From contig JAJPJL010000124.1 in assembly GCA_021324255.1 (NCBI GenBank), positions 1-56,953 on the forward strand: a stretch of DNA of 56,953 bases, written 5' to 3'. The notes under the pieces were generated by a model, which saw nothing but the letters and a program-made list of their open reading frames with translations, was not told the origin of the DNA and made no database searches. The position numbers were made by a program, and so were the translations under genes. This DNA is from Bacillota bacterium (lineage in GTDB: Bacteria; Sysuimicrobiota; Sysuimicrobiia; Sysuimicrobiales; Segetimicrobiaceae). Shown here piece after piece: positions 33,618 through 42,597 of this stretch. Numbering within the stretch: position 1 is the first letter of the stretch; the number at the start of each line of letters is the position of its first letter.

Positions 33618-36191
33618 ATGAACGAGATTAACACGCCGACAGCCCTGCACGGCGGCGCCGGGCGGCCCCTTGCCGCGCTCGCGCCGCGCCCCCGGGTCGC
33701 CGGAAAGTTGCTGTACGCCGGCGATCGTCCGTTGTGGATCAGAGGCGTCACATACGGGCCGTTTCGACCGCGGGAAGACGGCACCGAGTATCCCGCGCCC
33801 CACGTGGTCGACGCGGACCTTGACCGGATGGCGGCCTACGGGTTCAACGTCGTCCGCACGTACACGGTTCCCCCGTTGTGGCTCCTCGACGCCGCGCAGC
33901 AGCGCGGCCTCCGGGTGCTGATCGGGTTGCCGTGGGAGCAGCACATCGCGTTTTTGGACGACCCCGGCCGCGCCCGCGACATCATTACGGCCGCGCGGGC
34001 CGGCGTGCGGCGGTGCGCCGGGCACCCGGCCGTGCTGTGCTACGCGGCGGGGAACGAGATTCCCGCCTCCATCGTGCGGTGGCACGGCGCGCCCGCGATC
34101 CAGCGCTTCATCGGGCGCCTCTATGACGCCGTCAAGGCTGAGGATCCGGCGAGCCTCGTCACCTACGTGAACTACCCGACCACGGAGTACCTCGATCTTC
34201 CGTTTCTCGATCTCGCCTGCTTCAACGTCTACCTGGAATCGCAGACCCGGTTCGAGGCGTACGTGGCCCGGTTGCAGCACATCGCCGGCGACCGGCCGCT
34301 CGTCCTCGCCGAGCTCGGGTGCGACACGGGGACCCACGGGCCGGGCGGATACACGATGACGGCGGAGCAGGTTCGCGCGGCGTTCGCGGCCGGCTGCGCG
34401 GGCGTCTGCGTCTTCGCGTGGACAGACGAATGGCATCGCGGCGGGTACGACATCGAGGAGTGGACGTTTGGCCTGACCGATCGCGACCGGGCGCCCAAGC
34501 CGGGGATGACGGCCGTGTGCCGCGCCGTGGCCACGGCACCGTTTCCGAGCGACGTTCGGTGGCCGCGCATCTCCGTGATCGTGTGCAGCCGCAACGGCGT
34601 GCGAACCATCCGCGAGTGCCTGAAGGGTATCCAACGCCTCGACTATCCGGACTACGAGGCCATCGTCGTCGACGACGGGTCGATCGATGGGACCGGGGCC
34701 ATCGCCCGGAGCTACGGGTTCAAGACCATCAACACCGGCGGCGCCGGGCTCAGCGCCGCGCGCAACGCCGGGCTGGCCGAGGCCACCGGGGACATCGTCG
34801 CCTACCTCGACGACGACGCCAGCCCCGAGCCGCATTGGCTCCGCTATCTCGCGCTGGCGTTTGCGCGAACTCCGCACGCGGTGATGGGCGGGCCGAACCG
34901 CCCGCCGGCCGGTCCCGATCAGACGCCGGACCGGATCGCCGAGTGTCTGGCGCACGCGCCGGGGACCCCGACGCACGTGATGCTCACGGACGACGAAGCG
35001 GAACATGTTCCCGGTTGCAACATGGCGTTCCGGCGGACCGCGCTGGAGGCGATCCGCGGGTTCGACCCGCAGTTCCGGGTCGCCGGCGACGACGTGGACG
35101 TCGGCTGGCGCATTCAGGGGGCCGGCGGCACCATCGGCTTTTGCCCCACCGCGCTGGTCTGGCATCGCCGCCGGAACACGCTCGCGGCCTATTGGAAGCA
35201 GCAAGTTGGCTACGGCCGTTCCGAGGCGCTCCTCGAGCAGAAGTGGCCGGAGAAATACAACTCGGCCGGCCACCTGACGTGGCGCGGCCGGGTGTACGAG
35301 GCCGGCGCGGCCTTGCACCGGGGGCGCATCTACCACGGCACGTGGGGGCTCGCGCCGTATCAGTCGGTATACGCGGCCCCGTTTCATCCGCTGTGGTCCC
35401 TTCCCTCGATCCCCGAGTGGTATCTGGTCGTCGCGGCGCTGGCCGGGCTGGCGCTGCTCAGCGCCTGGTGGCCGCCGCTTCGCGCGGCCATTCCGCTGCT
35501 CGGGCTGTCGGTCGGCGCGCTCGTGTACCATGCGGCGATGGGCGCCGGCCGGTCGCCGGCGTGCCGGCAGATGCGGGATCCCGTGGAGCGCGCGCGGCGG
35601 TACGCCGTCATGCTCATGATCCACCTGCTCCATCCCGCGGCGCGGCTCTACGGCCGGCTGCAGAACGGCCTGACACCCTGGCGGGCGCACAAGGTGGCGG
35701 GCTTCAGCGCGCCGTGGCCGCGTCGCTCGGCGATCTGGAGCGAGACATGGCAGTCCACGGTGGCGTGGCTGGAGACGATCGAGCACGACCTCCGGGCCGA
35801 AGGCGCGGTGGTCTTTCGGGGGGGCGACTTCGACGACTGGGACCTCGAGGTCCGCGGCGGCGCGCTCGGCGGGATGCGTCTCCGGATGGCGATCGAAGAG
35901 CACGGCGGCGGCCGGCAGCGCGTGCTGCTGCGCTCCTGGCCCCGGTTCTCGGCGTGGGGACTCCTCGCCTTTGCCGTTTCCGCGACGCTGGCCATGGGCG
36001 CCTGGGGAGACACCGCGTGGGGCCCGGGGCTGGCGCTCGGCGCGGTCGCGGCCGCGCTGGGGGTGCGGATCGCACGCGATATGAGCGCGGCGACCGCGGC
36101 GTTCCTCCGCGTGGTCACACACCTGCGGGGGGCGATCGTGCTCGGGATGGAGTTGCTCCCGTGGAGATCGGTACGGACGGCCGAATGGTAG
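33618..36191 (+). CDS. Glycoside hydrolase-like domain fused to GT2 glycosyltransferase, membrane-attached
   Basis: 857 residues in three parts. Residues about 30-305 form a TIM-barrel like GH2/GH5 enzymes: IRGVTYGPFRP, GFNVVRTYTVPP, acid/base-type GNEIP near 145 and nucleophile-type LAELGC near 230. Residues about 313-560 are a GT2 transferase: SVIVCSRNGVRTIRECL, VDDGSIDGTG, DLDD-like YLDDDASPEP, GCNMAFRR, and ED-like GDDVDVGWR (the base region). Residues about 595-640 and 775-815 are hydrophobic and probably membrane-embedded. The fusion suggests an enzyme that trims and builds a surface polysaccharide or glycolipid. There is only a weak ribosome site before the ATG. A cytoplasmic position of the TIM barrel would be unusual for a hydrolase, so it may act as a transglycosylase or binder. 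Confidence 0.85.
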   Translation: MNEINTPTALHGGAGRPLAALAPRPRVAGKLLYAGDRPLWIRGVTYGPFRPREDGTEYPAPHVVDADLDRMAAYGFNVVRTYTVPPLWLLDAAQQRGLRVLIGLPWEQHIAFLDDPGRARDIITAARAGVRRCAGHPAVLCYAAGNEIPASIVRWHGAPAIQRFIGRLYDAVKAEDPASLVTYVNYPTTEYLDLPFLDLACFNVYLESQTRFEAYVARLQHIAGDRPLVLAELGCDTGTHGPGGYTMTAEQVRAAFAAGCAGVCVFAWTDEWHRGGYDIEEWTFGLTDRDRAPKPGMTAVCRAVATAPFPSDVRWPRISVIVCSRNGVRTIRECLKGIQRLDYPDYEAIVVDDGSIDGTGAIARSYGFKTINTGGAGLSAARNAGLAEATGDIVAYLDDDASPEPHWLRYLALAFARTPHAVMGGPNRPPAGPDQTPDRIAECLAHAPGTPTHVMLTDDEAEHVPGCNMAFRRTALEAIRGFDPQFRVAGDDVDVGWRIQGAGGTIGFCPTALVWHRRRNTLAAYWKQQVGYGRSEALLEQKWPEKYNSAGHLTWRGRVYEAGAALHRGRIYHGTWGLAPYQSVYAAPFHPLWSLPSIPEWYLVVAALAGLALLSAWWPPLRAAIPLLGLSVGALVYHAAMGAGRSPACRQMRDPVERARRYAVMLMIHLLHPAARLYGRLQNGLTPWRAHKVAGFSAPWPRRSAIWSETWQSTVAWLETIEHDLRAEGAVVFRGGDFDDWDLEVRGGALGGMRLRMAIEEHGGGRQRVLLRSWPRFSAWGLLAFAVSATLAMGAWGDTAWGPGLALGAVAAALGVRIARDMSAATAAFLRVVTHLRGAIVLGMELLPWRSVRTAEW

Positions 36192-36287
36192 CAGATCCCC
36201 GGCCCGTGCGCTGATTCATCGGGTCACTGAGCCCTAGCGTTTCCCAAGCCGTTGACGCGCCGGGCCTCGTCCGGCCGGGCGGCCTGT

Positions 36288-36296
36288 GGTATGATA
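36288..36296 (+). promoter_or_regulatory. Candidate extended -10 promoter
   Basis: TGG-TATGAT (36288-36296) fits an extended -10 (TGnTATAAT). The start of transcription would be near 36303, about 58 bases before the ATG at 36361. No -35 is seen at the proper distance; TTGACG at 36253 is too far away. Confidence 0.5.
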
Positions 36297-36360
36297 CGCG
36301 CGGATGGCGGCCGGCACAGCGCCGAGGCGCGGCGCGCGTAGCCGCCTCTGAGGATCGAGC

Positions 36361-37452
36361 ATGAACCTACGCAGCATCTTGTGGACGGTCATCTGTGGCA
36401 CGGTCGCCGCGATCGGGCCCGGGTCCGCGTCCTCGGCATCGCCTCCCACGATCGCGGTCACGATGCCGGTCGGGGGTGTCGTCAACGTCCCGGCCTCGGG
36501 CGTCACGCTGGCCGAGGTGGCCCCGGCAGGCGTGGCGGGCGCGTGGGCGGACGGCGATCACGTGACGGTGTGGGGGATGCAGCAGGGCACGGCGACCCTC
36601 TTGCTCACCTCTCCCGATGGGATCGAGGCTCGCCCTGTTCAGGTGACCGCGCCGGGCTCGGCGCAGGGACTGTTCGACCAGGGGTCGTGCGCCGTGCCGC
36701 TCGGAGCGGCGGCGACGAGCGCGTCCGTCGCCAACGCGACCGCGACGGAAGCCTATGGAACGCCGAACCACACTGTCACGTGGTCGCCCGGCGAGTGGCG
36801 GGCCTTTTGGGACTTCGCCGGTAGCGGGACGGCCAGCCTGACCGCCGCCGACAGTCTCAGCACGCCGCTTGCGATGGTGGGGGTCCCGAACCGTCCCGGG
36901 GTGGCCATGAGTTGGGACCGGTGGAAGCTCACCGCAAATCAGAGCGTCGGCGCGCTCGCCTACCAGATGCCGCTCGGGTCCGGCATGATGATGGAGGTCG
37001 GCGATACCACCCTGGGGCCGATCGGCGAAGCGACCGTGGCGGCGGGCGACGTTTCGGCATCCAGCGTCGCCCTGCTCTCCCCGACGGGGCAGGTGGTGAC
37101 CGGGGCGCAGACCAGCCTGGCCCTTGGGCCGTTTGGCGTCGGGTACGCCCTCGGACCGGCCGGGGGCGCCCCATCGGTCCAGTACCATGCGGGACCGCTT
37201 ACACTGTCCGCCGCGAACTGGCCCGGCGAGGGACCGAGCGTCGGCCTCAACTTCTGGTTCCGAAACGGTACGACCGTGCAAGGCAGCTGGGGCCAGCAGA
37301 CCGGGTGGAACGCGCAGGTCCAGATGCCGCTCGGCCCGGGCACCGCGCCGCGGCCTTCGAACAACGCGGCGGCGTTGACCGGGGTGGTGCTCCCCGATTG
37401 GAGTGTCTGCGGAAGCGGCGGCGCGCCGGTCCTGACATCTCGTCCGCAGTAG
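36361..37452 (+). CDS. Secreted hypothetical protein with a BIG2/pilus-N-like start
   Basis: 363 residues. A signal peptide (SILWTVICGTVAAIGPGSASSASP) precedes a segment VVNVPASGVTLAEVAPAGVAGAWADGDHVTVWGMQQGTATLLL. That segment looks like the small domain at the N-terminus of type II/IV secretin-related and BIG2 proteins (order: P-x-G ... G-x-G-T-x-L). The rest, about 120-363, is rich in beta strands and Gly/Ser/Thr, with repeats of ...SLALGPFGVGYALGPAGGAP... No enzyme motif is visible. Ribosome site GAGGA 7 bases before the ATG. It stands alone between a + strand gene and the convergent dppB. Confidence 0.65.
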   Translation: MNLRSILWTVICGTVAAIGPGSASSASPPTIAVTMPVGGVVNVPASGVTLAEVAPAGVAGAWADGDHVTVWGMQQGTATLLLTSPDGIEARPVQVTAPGSAQGLFDQGSCAVPLGAAATSASVANATATEAYGTPNHTVTWSPGEWRAFWDFAGSGTASLTAADSLSTPLAMVGVPNRPGVAMSWDRWKLTANQSVGALAYQMPLGSGMMMEVGDTTLGPIGEATVAAGDVSASSVALLSPTGQVVTGAQTSLALGPFGVGYALGPAGGAPSVQYHAGPLTLSAANWPGEGPSVGLNFWFRNGTTVQGSWGQQTGWNAQVQMPLGPGTAPRPSNNAAALTGVVLPDWSVCGSGGAPVLTSRPQ

Positions 37453-37571
37453 CCGCGCTCGCGCCGGTCCGCGCATCCCCACGTGACCCGGCCACGATCG
37501 AGGCGCTGATCTTCCCAACGGGGGGGCGCGTGAATTGAAGTCGCCACGGCACCGGACGCGCCGCGCCGGGG

Positions 37572-38525
37572 CTAGTCGTACTGGATGCGCGGGTCGGCCC
37601 ACCCGTACAGGACGTCCGCCAGCAGGTTGCCGAGAACCGTCAGCACGCCGACGATGACGACGATACCGAGCAAGACCGGATAGTCGCGGCTGCCCGCCGC
37701 GTCCCAGAACAGCAGGCCCATGCCCGGGTAGTTGAAGACCGTCTCGATGATCACGGCGCCGCTGAAGAGGATCGGCAGCGACAGGCCGACGAGCGTGATC
37801 AGCGGCAGCAGCGCATTCTTGAAGGCGTGCCGGACGAGCAGCCGCCCCCGGGACACGCCTTTGGCTTCCGCGGTGCGGATGTAGTCCTGGACCAGCGCCT
37901 CGATCATCGACGACCGAACGTATCGGCTCCAGCCGGCCACCGTCAAGAGGACGAGCGTGGCCACCGGAAGCACGAGGTGCACCGCACGCGCGCCGAGGCT
38001 TGGATGCGCGTCCGTGGGATTGGTGATGCCGCCCGCCGGCAGCCAGCCCGTCTTGTAGGCGAAGATCGAGACCAGGATGATCCCAAGCCAGAAGCTCGGC
38101 ATCGAATAGAGGAAGTACACGGCGCCGGTCAGCACGTGATCCAACCACGAATTGCGGTGCGTCGCCTGGTAGATGCCCACGGCGATCGCGATCAGGTGCG
38201 AGATGGCGATCGCCGTGACGACCAAGGTCAGCGTGCGCGGCAGGTTCGTGATGATGAGCCGCAAGACGGTCTCGTGGTAGGTGTAGGCGTAGCCGAAGTC
38301 GCCCCGCAGCAGGTGCCCCAACCAGATCAGGTATTGAACGCCGAGCGGCTTGTCGAGTCCCAGCGCGTGGTTGATCTGCGCGACGAGCTCGGGCGTCGCT
38401 TGATCCCCGAGCATGGCGGTCGCCGGTCCGCCGGGCACGATGTGGATGAGCACGAAGCTGAGGAACGTCAAGAGCAACAACGTCGGGGTCGCCTCGACGG
38501 CGCGCCGGAGGACCAGCCGGGTCAC
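37572..38525 (-). CDS. dppB: Peptide/nickel-type ABC transporter permease (DppB family)
   Basis: 317 residues from the GTG at 38525, chosen because GGAGG lies 10 bases upstream and it starts just before the first membrane segment (EATPTLLLLTFLSFVLIHIVPG). Family signs are HIVPGGPATAMLG, GVQYLIWLGHLLRGDFGYAY, six membrane spans and the EAA loop YIRTAEAKGVSRGRLLVRHAFKNALLPL that contacts the ATPase. It is 92 bp downstream of dppC. It would transport peptides or similar small molecules. No ATPase genes (dppD/dppF) are next to the set. Confidence 0.93.
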   Translation of the reverse strand: MTRLVLRRAVEATPTLLLLTFLSFVLIHIVPGGPATAMLGDQATPELVAQINHALGLDKPLGVQYLIWLGHLLRGDFGYAYTYHETVLRLIITNLPRTLTLVVTAIAISHLIAIAVGIYQATHRNSWLDHVLTGAVYFLYSMPSFWLGIILVSIFAYKTGWLPAGGITNPTDAHPSLGARAVHLVLPVATLVLLTVAGWSRYVRSSMIEALVQDYIRTAEAKGVSRGRLLVRHAFKNALLPLITLVGLSLPILFSGAVIIETVFNYPGMGLLFWDAAGSRDYPVLLGIVVIVGVLTVLGNLLADVLYGWADPRIQYD

Positions 38526-38617
38526 GCGACGGAAACCTCCCCCGGCTCCCCGGCCGGCGCGCGCGGGGACGACTCGCGGAGGGAGGCTGGGCCAGCCGGC
38601 ATGCCTCGGCGGTCCAC

Positions 38618-39520
38618 CTACAGATCCCGGCGCAGGCGCGTGTCGAACGCCTCCCGCAGCGCATCGCCGAGAAAATTCACCGAGACGATCGCGATGAGCA
38701 GCGCCACGCCCGGCGGGTACACGAGCCACCAGGCATTCTGCGGGAGATAGGACATCGACGTGGCCAGCATGGCGCCCCAGTTGGGCGCCGGCGGCGGCAG
38801 CCCCAGACCGAGGAAGCTCAGGGCCGCCACCAGGAGCACGGCGTCCGCGATCCCAAACGTCGCGGTCACGACGATCGTTCCGACGGCGTTAGGCAGCAGG
38901 TGCCGGAGCGCGACCCGGAGCCGCGAGGCGCCGGCCGCCACCGACGCCTCGACGTACGTGCGCTCCCGGAGCGAGAGCACCTCGGCGCGCACGAGCCGGC
39001 TCACGGGGTGCCACGCGACGAACCCGATCAACACGACGAGCAGCGCCGCGCTCGGCTTGAAGACGGAGTTGACGAACAGCAGCAGAAACAGCCCGGGGAC
39101 GGCGCGTAGGAGGTCCACCACGCGCATCATGACGGTATCGGCCCACCGGCCGCCGTACCCCGCCGCGAGCCCGTACGCGATGCCGATGACCAGCGACGTC
39201 ATGGCCGCGGCGAACCCGACCTCCAGGGAGAGCTGCCCGCCCACCATGAGGCGGCTCAGCACGTCGCGCCCGAGTTCATCGGTCCCGAGCGGATGGGCGG
39301 CCGACGGCGGCCGCAGCGTGTGCAGGATGTCGACGGCGGTCGGGGCGGTCTGGTACACGGGCGGGCCGAGGAAGCACAGGCCGGCGATGAACCCCAGCCC
39401 TGCCGCCCCGGCCCACGTGAGCGGATGGCGGCGGAGGGTTTTCCAGTTGCGGGCGTAGCGGCCCTCGGCCGGCGCCGCCCTGAGCGCCACGCGTCCGGTT
39501 GCCGCGCGCTCGGCGCTCAC
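38618..39520 (-). CDS. dppC: Peptide/nickel-type ABC transporter permease (DppC family)
   Basis: 300 residues. The N-terminal cytoplasmic stretch with RYARNWKTLRRHPLTWAGA leads into the first membrane span. The family blocks HPLGTDELGRDVLSRLMVGGQLSLEVG and the EAA loop YVEASVAAGASRLRVALRHLLPNAVGTIVV are complete. A further LGLGLPPPAPNWGAML is typical of DppC. It starts 9 bp after the dppA stop, so it is translated from the same message. It pairs with DppB to form the channel. Confidence 0.94.
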   Translation of the reverse strand: MSAERAATGRVALRAAPAEGRYARNWKTLRRHPLTWAGAAGLGFIAGLCFLGPPVYQTAPTAVDILHTLRPPSAAHPLGTDELGRDVLSRLMVGGQLSLEVGFAAAMTSLVIGIAYGLAAGYGGRWADTVMMRVVDLLRAVPGLFLLLFVNSVFKPSAALLVVLIGFVAWHPVSRLVRAEVLSLRERTYVEASVAAGASRLRVALRHLLPNAVGTIVVTATFGIADAVLLVAALSFLGLGLPPPAPNWGAMLATSMSYLPQNAWWLVYPPGVALLIAIVSVNFLGDALREAFDTRLRRDL

Positions 39521-39529
39521 CGCCGCGTC

Positions 39530-41275
39530 TCAGTGGCTGCGCCACCAGTACTGCGGCAGGATCTGCCCCGTGAAATCGTTGCGCGTCTCGATCACGCCGT
39601 GCACGTCCTTCTCCACCTCGTAGAGGCCGAACTGGCGCGGCATCCAGATCTGGGGCAGCACCTTCGCCACGTACTCTTCGTAGGCGTTCATCGCGGCCTG
39701 CGCCGCGGCCGGCGTCGGATGCGGGGCCAGCGTGGCGTCGATCAGGCGGTCCAGCTTCGGGTCGGAGAACTCGTAGAAATTGTACGCGGCCCCGGTCTTG
39801 TAGATGCCGTCGCCTGTCGGATAGCTCGCGCCCCAGACCCAGCAGATCCCGCCCTGGATCTGCCACTGGTCGGCATCGCTTCGCAGGTGCATGCCGACCA
39901 TCTGGGCGAACGTTCTCGGCTGCAACTGGACGGCGATGCCTTCCTTGGCCCAGTCGCTCTGAATGAGCTGCACCATCGCCTCGATCGTCGTGTTCCCGCT
40001 GACGTACTGCATCGTGAACTTCAACTGCTGCCCCCGCGCGTTCGTCATGACCCCGTCCTTCATGGACCAGCCGTGCTCCGCGAGCACGCGCCGGCCGCCC
40101 GCCGGATCGAACGGATACGGCGGGGTCCGCAGCTTGGGGTCGAGGAACGTCGGCGGAATCAGCGGGACCGGCCCGCTGCCGATGACGCCCTGACCGTGGT
40201 ACAGGGTGTCGATGATGTCGCGCTGGTCGATGCCCATCGCCATCGCCTGGCGCACGGGCAACTGCCGGAGGAGCGGCCCGACTTGCGGGTTGATGAAGTT
40301 GAGATACAGCCGGCAATACCCGTAGCTCGTGCTCGTGAAGAACGTGTAGTTCGGGAGCTGATTCCGCGTCTCGTAGTCCGTGGGCGGCAGATAGCCGACC
40401 TGAACCGCGCCGGTTCTGAGGGCTCCCACCTCCGCGGCGTCCGACGTCTGGTACGCGTAGATGAACCTGTCGAGATACGGCTTGTGGCCGCTGTACGGGG
40501 GGTTCGGCACGAAGGACCATGATTGCTTATCGACCGCCGACTCCATCCTCCACGGCCCGTCGACCACCGTGAAGAACGATACGTTGTTCCCATTCTTGGT
40601 GACGTAGGCCAGCTCCGCGGCGGGATCGTTGGGGTACTTGTTCCAGTCGTGCGCCGGGAGCGGCCGGAACTGTGACAGCCCATCGTACTCGAACCAGAGC
40701 TGGTTGACCGGGTGTGTGAGGGTGACGGTAAACTCGGTCGGAGTAACCACCGTGACGGCCTTGACGAAGTCGGGGATGCCCCCGAAGCCCGCCTGGGCGT
40801 ACGGCCACGGCCGCGGCGCCGACTTCGCGCTCGCCGCCTGGATCAGGTGCCAGGTGAAGAGCACGTCGTCCGCGGTGACCGGCTTCCCGTCCGACCAGTG
40901 CCACTTGGGATCCATACGCACGGTGTAGACCGTGCCGTCCCGGTTCCAGGAAATGGCGCTCGCAACGCTGTGGCTGTAGTCGATCTTGCCGTCCGGGCCG
41001 ACCCAGAACAGCGGTTGGTACATCATGGTGTTGGCAAGGCTGTCCACCACGGTGTTGTACGCGGCCGGCCGCAGAGGCATGTACCAGTTGATGTCCTGCG
41101 GGCCCACGGCGTACACGACGGTACCGCCGGTCTGCGGGGCCGCCTGGGCCCCGGCGAGCGTCCCGGCGCCGTACGCGACGGGCAGGAGTGCCGTAAGCGC
41201 CGCGACAGCATACCATAGAAGCCCGCGCACAGCGGGCAATCCGTTCACGTGACCCCGCACGGTGGGCGTGCTCAT
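39530..41275 (-). CDS. dppA: Extracellular solute-binding protein, family 5 (DppA/OppA)
   Basis: 581 residues. Signal peptide GLLWYAVAALTALLPVAYGAGTLAGAQA is followed by GGTVVYAVGPQDINWYMPL. Family 5 features: YTVRMDPKWHWSDGKPVTADDVLFTWHLI near 115-145, the RQAMAMGIDQRDIIDTLYHGQG region, and a late PQIWMPRQFGLYEVEKDVHG. Strong ribosome site GGAGGTGAACGG before the ATG. It is the first gene of the dppABC set and supplies ligand specificity, which cannot be named from the sequence (peptide, sugar or metal are possible). A perfect 8-bp palindrome lies upstream at 41431-41450. Confidence 0.94.
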   Translation of the reverse strand: MSTPTVRGHVNGLPAVRGLLWYAVAALTALLPVAYGAGTLAGAQAAPQTGGTVVYAVGPQDINWYMPLRPAAYNTVVDSLANTMMYQPLFWVGPDGKIDYSHSVASAISWNRDGTVYTVRMDPKWHWSDGKPVTADDVLFTWHLIQAASAKSAPRPWPYAQAGFGGIPDFVKAVTVVTPTEFTVTLTHPVNQLWFEYDGLSQFRPLPAHDWNKYPNDPAAELAYVTKNGNNVSFFTVVDGPWRMESAVDKQSWSFVPNPPYSGHKPYLDRFIYAYQTSDAAEVGALRTGAVQVGYLPPTDYETRNQLPNYTFFTSTSYGYCRLYLNFINPQVGPLLRQLPVRQAMAMGIDQRDIIDTLYHGQGVIGSGPVPLIPPTFLDPKLRTPPYPFDPAGGRRVLAEHGWSMKDGVMTNARGQQLKFTMQYVSGNTTIEAMVQLIQSDWAKEGIAVQLQPRTFAQMVGMHLRSDADQWQIQGGICWVWGASYPTGDGIYKTGAAYNFYEFSDPKLDRLIDATLAPHPTPAAAQAAMNAYEEYVAKVLPQIWMPRQFGLYEVEKDVHGVIETRNDFTGQILPQYWWRSH

Positions 41276-41430
41276 CCGTTCACCTCCATGCGCGCCGGCG
41301 TCGTCCTGTGGCTCTCATGGTTCCCCGTGGGCCGCCGCCTCCCCTCGCCCGGCGTATCGCCCCCCGTCACGCGCTTCGTGCGCCGCCATGGCCCGGGCGG
41401 CCACGGTCGACGTGTGACGTCAGTACCGTG

Positions 41431-41450
41431 ACCGGCCGTGTCCGGCCGGT
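41431..41450. promoter_or_regulatory. Palindrome upstream of dppA
   Basis: ACCGGCCG-TGTC-CGGCCGGT, a perfect 8-bp inverted repeat about 160 bp upstream of dppA and 68 bp beyond the convergent-side end of the racemase gene. It could be an operator or a terminator-like hairpin for the racemase transcript; there is no T run. The 242-bp gap (41276-41517) otherwise shows no gene. Confidence 0.35.
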
Positions 41451-41517
41451 CGCGGCCCAATCCATCATCGTGTGGTTGCTCGTGCCGTGAGTTGCTCGGG
41501 ATGCCGGAATCGCGGCA

Positions 41518-42522
41518 TTAACGCAGCAGGAAGCCCTCGCCCACCGGGTCGTCGGCATCCAGCACAAACGTATGAAAGCCGGTGAGAAACGCCTGGCCCG
41601 TCACCTCCGGGACGACCGCCGGCACGGCGGCGACCGTGGTCGCCTCGACGAGACGCCCGGTAAACCGCGTCCGGGCCAGGCTCTCGTTCACAAACGGCCG
41701 GCCGAGCGCAAGGCGCCCCGATGCCCAGTGCGCGGCCATGAGCGCCGACGTGCACGTGCCGCACGGCGACCGGTCCACTTCGCGATCGGCAAACACGGTG
41801 AGGCTCGTCTGATCCGCGCCGGGATGCGCCGGCGGCCAGTAGGTGACCACCCCGTAGAGCCCCCGGATGTCCGGCGCAGCCGGATGCGCCACATCGGCCG
41901 CCGCTTCGGTCGCGGACCGGATGGCCGTGCTCGCGTCCACGAGGCCGCGCAGCGGACCGGGCGAATCGCCGAGGCCGGCGGCCTGCGCATCGACGAGCGC
42001 GTAAAAGGCTCCGCCCCACGCCACCGTCACCGGCACCGCGCCGAGGTCAGGCACCCGCACGGAGACCGGCGGCAGCGCGAAACTCGGAACGTTGCGCATC
42101 GTGACGTCCCGCACCCGGCCGCCGGCGACGCGCGCCCGCGCCCGGACGAGGCCCGCCGGCGTGTCGAAGGCCAGGTGCGTCTCCGGCGTCTGCGCCGGAA
42201 CGTGTCCCGTCTCGATCAGGACCGTCGTCAGCCCGATGATGCCGTGCCCGCACATGGTGCTGTAGCCCTCGTTGTGCATGAACAGGACACCGTAGTCCGC
42301 CTCGGCCGTGACCGGCGGCGTCAGGATGCAGCCGTACATGTCCTGATGCCCCCGGGGCTCCCACATGAGGAGCCGGCGGACGGCATCGAGCCGCTCGCTC
42401 ATGTAGCGGCGCCGCTCGAGCATCGTCGGACCCTGAACGGTCGGGATGCCCCCCATGACGACGCGCAACGGCTCGCCGGCGGCGTGGCAATCGATCGTCT
42501 GGACCAGTCGCGCGTACCCCAT
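41518..42522 (-). CDS. Proline racemase / 4-hydroxyproline epimerase family enzyme
   Basis: 334 residues from the ATG at 42522 (MGYARLVQTIDCHAAGEPLR), the conserved family start; the longer reading only shadows other sequence. Both catalytic cysteines of true racemases/epimerases are present: C91 in STMCGHGIIG and C254 in DRSPCGTCTSA. The dehydratase branch has Thr in place of the second Cys, so this is a racemase or epimerase. Substrate, proline or trans-4-hydroxyproline, cannot be told from sequence alone. It is divergent from the HTH gene at 42598. It may feed amino acids brought in by the neighbouring transporter, but that link is weak. Confidence 0.92.
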   Translation of the reverse strand: MGYARLVQTIDCHAAGEPLRVVMGGIPTVQGPTMLERRRYMSERLDAVRRLLMWEPRGHQDMYGCILTPPVTAEADYGVLFMHNEGYSTMCGHGIIGLTTVLIETGHVPAQTPETHLAFDTPAGLVRARARVAGGRVRDVTMRNVPSFALPPVSVRVPDLGAVPVTVAWGGAFYALVDAQAAGLGDSPGPLRGLVDASTAIRSATEAAADVAHPAAPDIRGLYGVVTYWPPAHPGADQTSLTVFADREVDRSPCGTCTSALMAAHWASGRLALGRPFVNESLARTRFTGRLVEATTVAAVPAVVPEVTGQAFLTGFHTFVLDADDPVGEGFLLR

Positions 42523-42597
42523 GACGGTGAAGTTCGCCGGGCCCGGCCGCTCCTCCCGGGCAGGGAGTCGGGCGCCGGACCGCCAACACAGCAGGCC

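Noticed and set aside
33297-36122. 941-codon open frame on the minus strand
   Set aside because: Antisense shadow of the hydrolase-GT2 gene, rich in Arg/Pro/Ala with no domain; common in high-G+C DNA.
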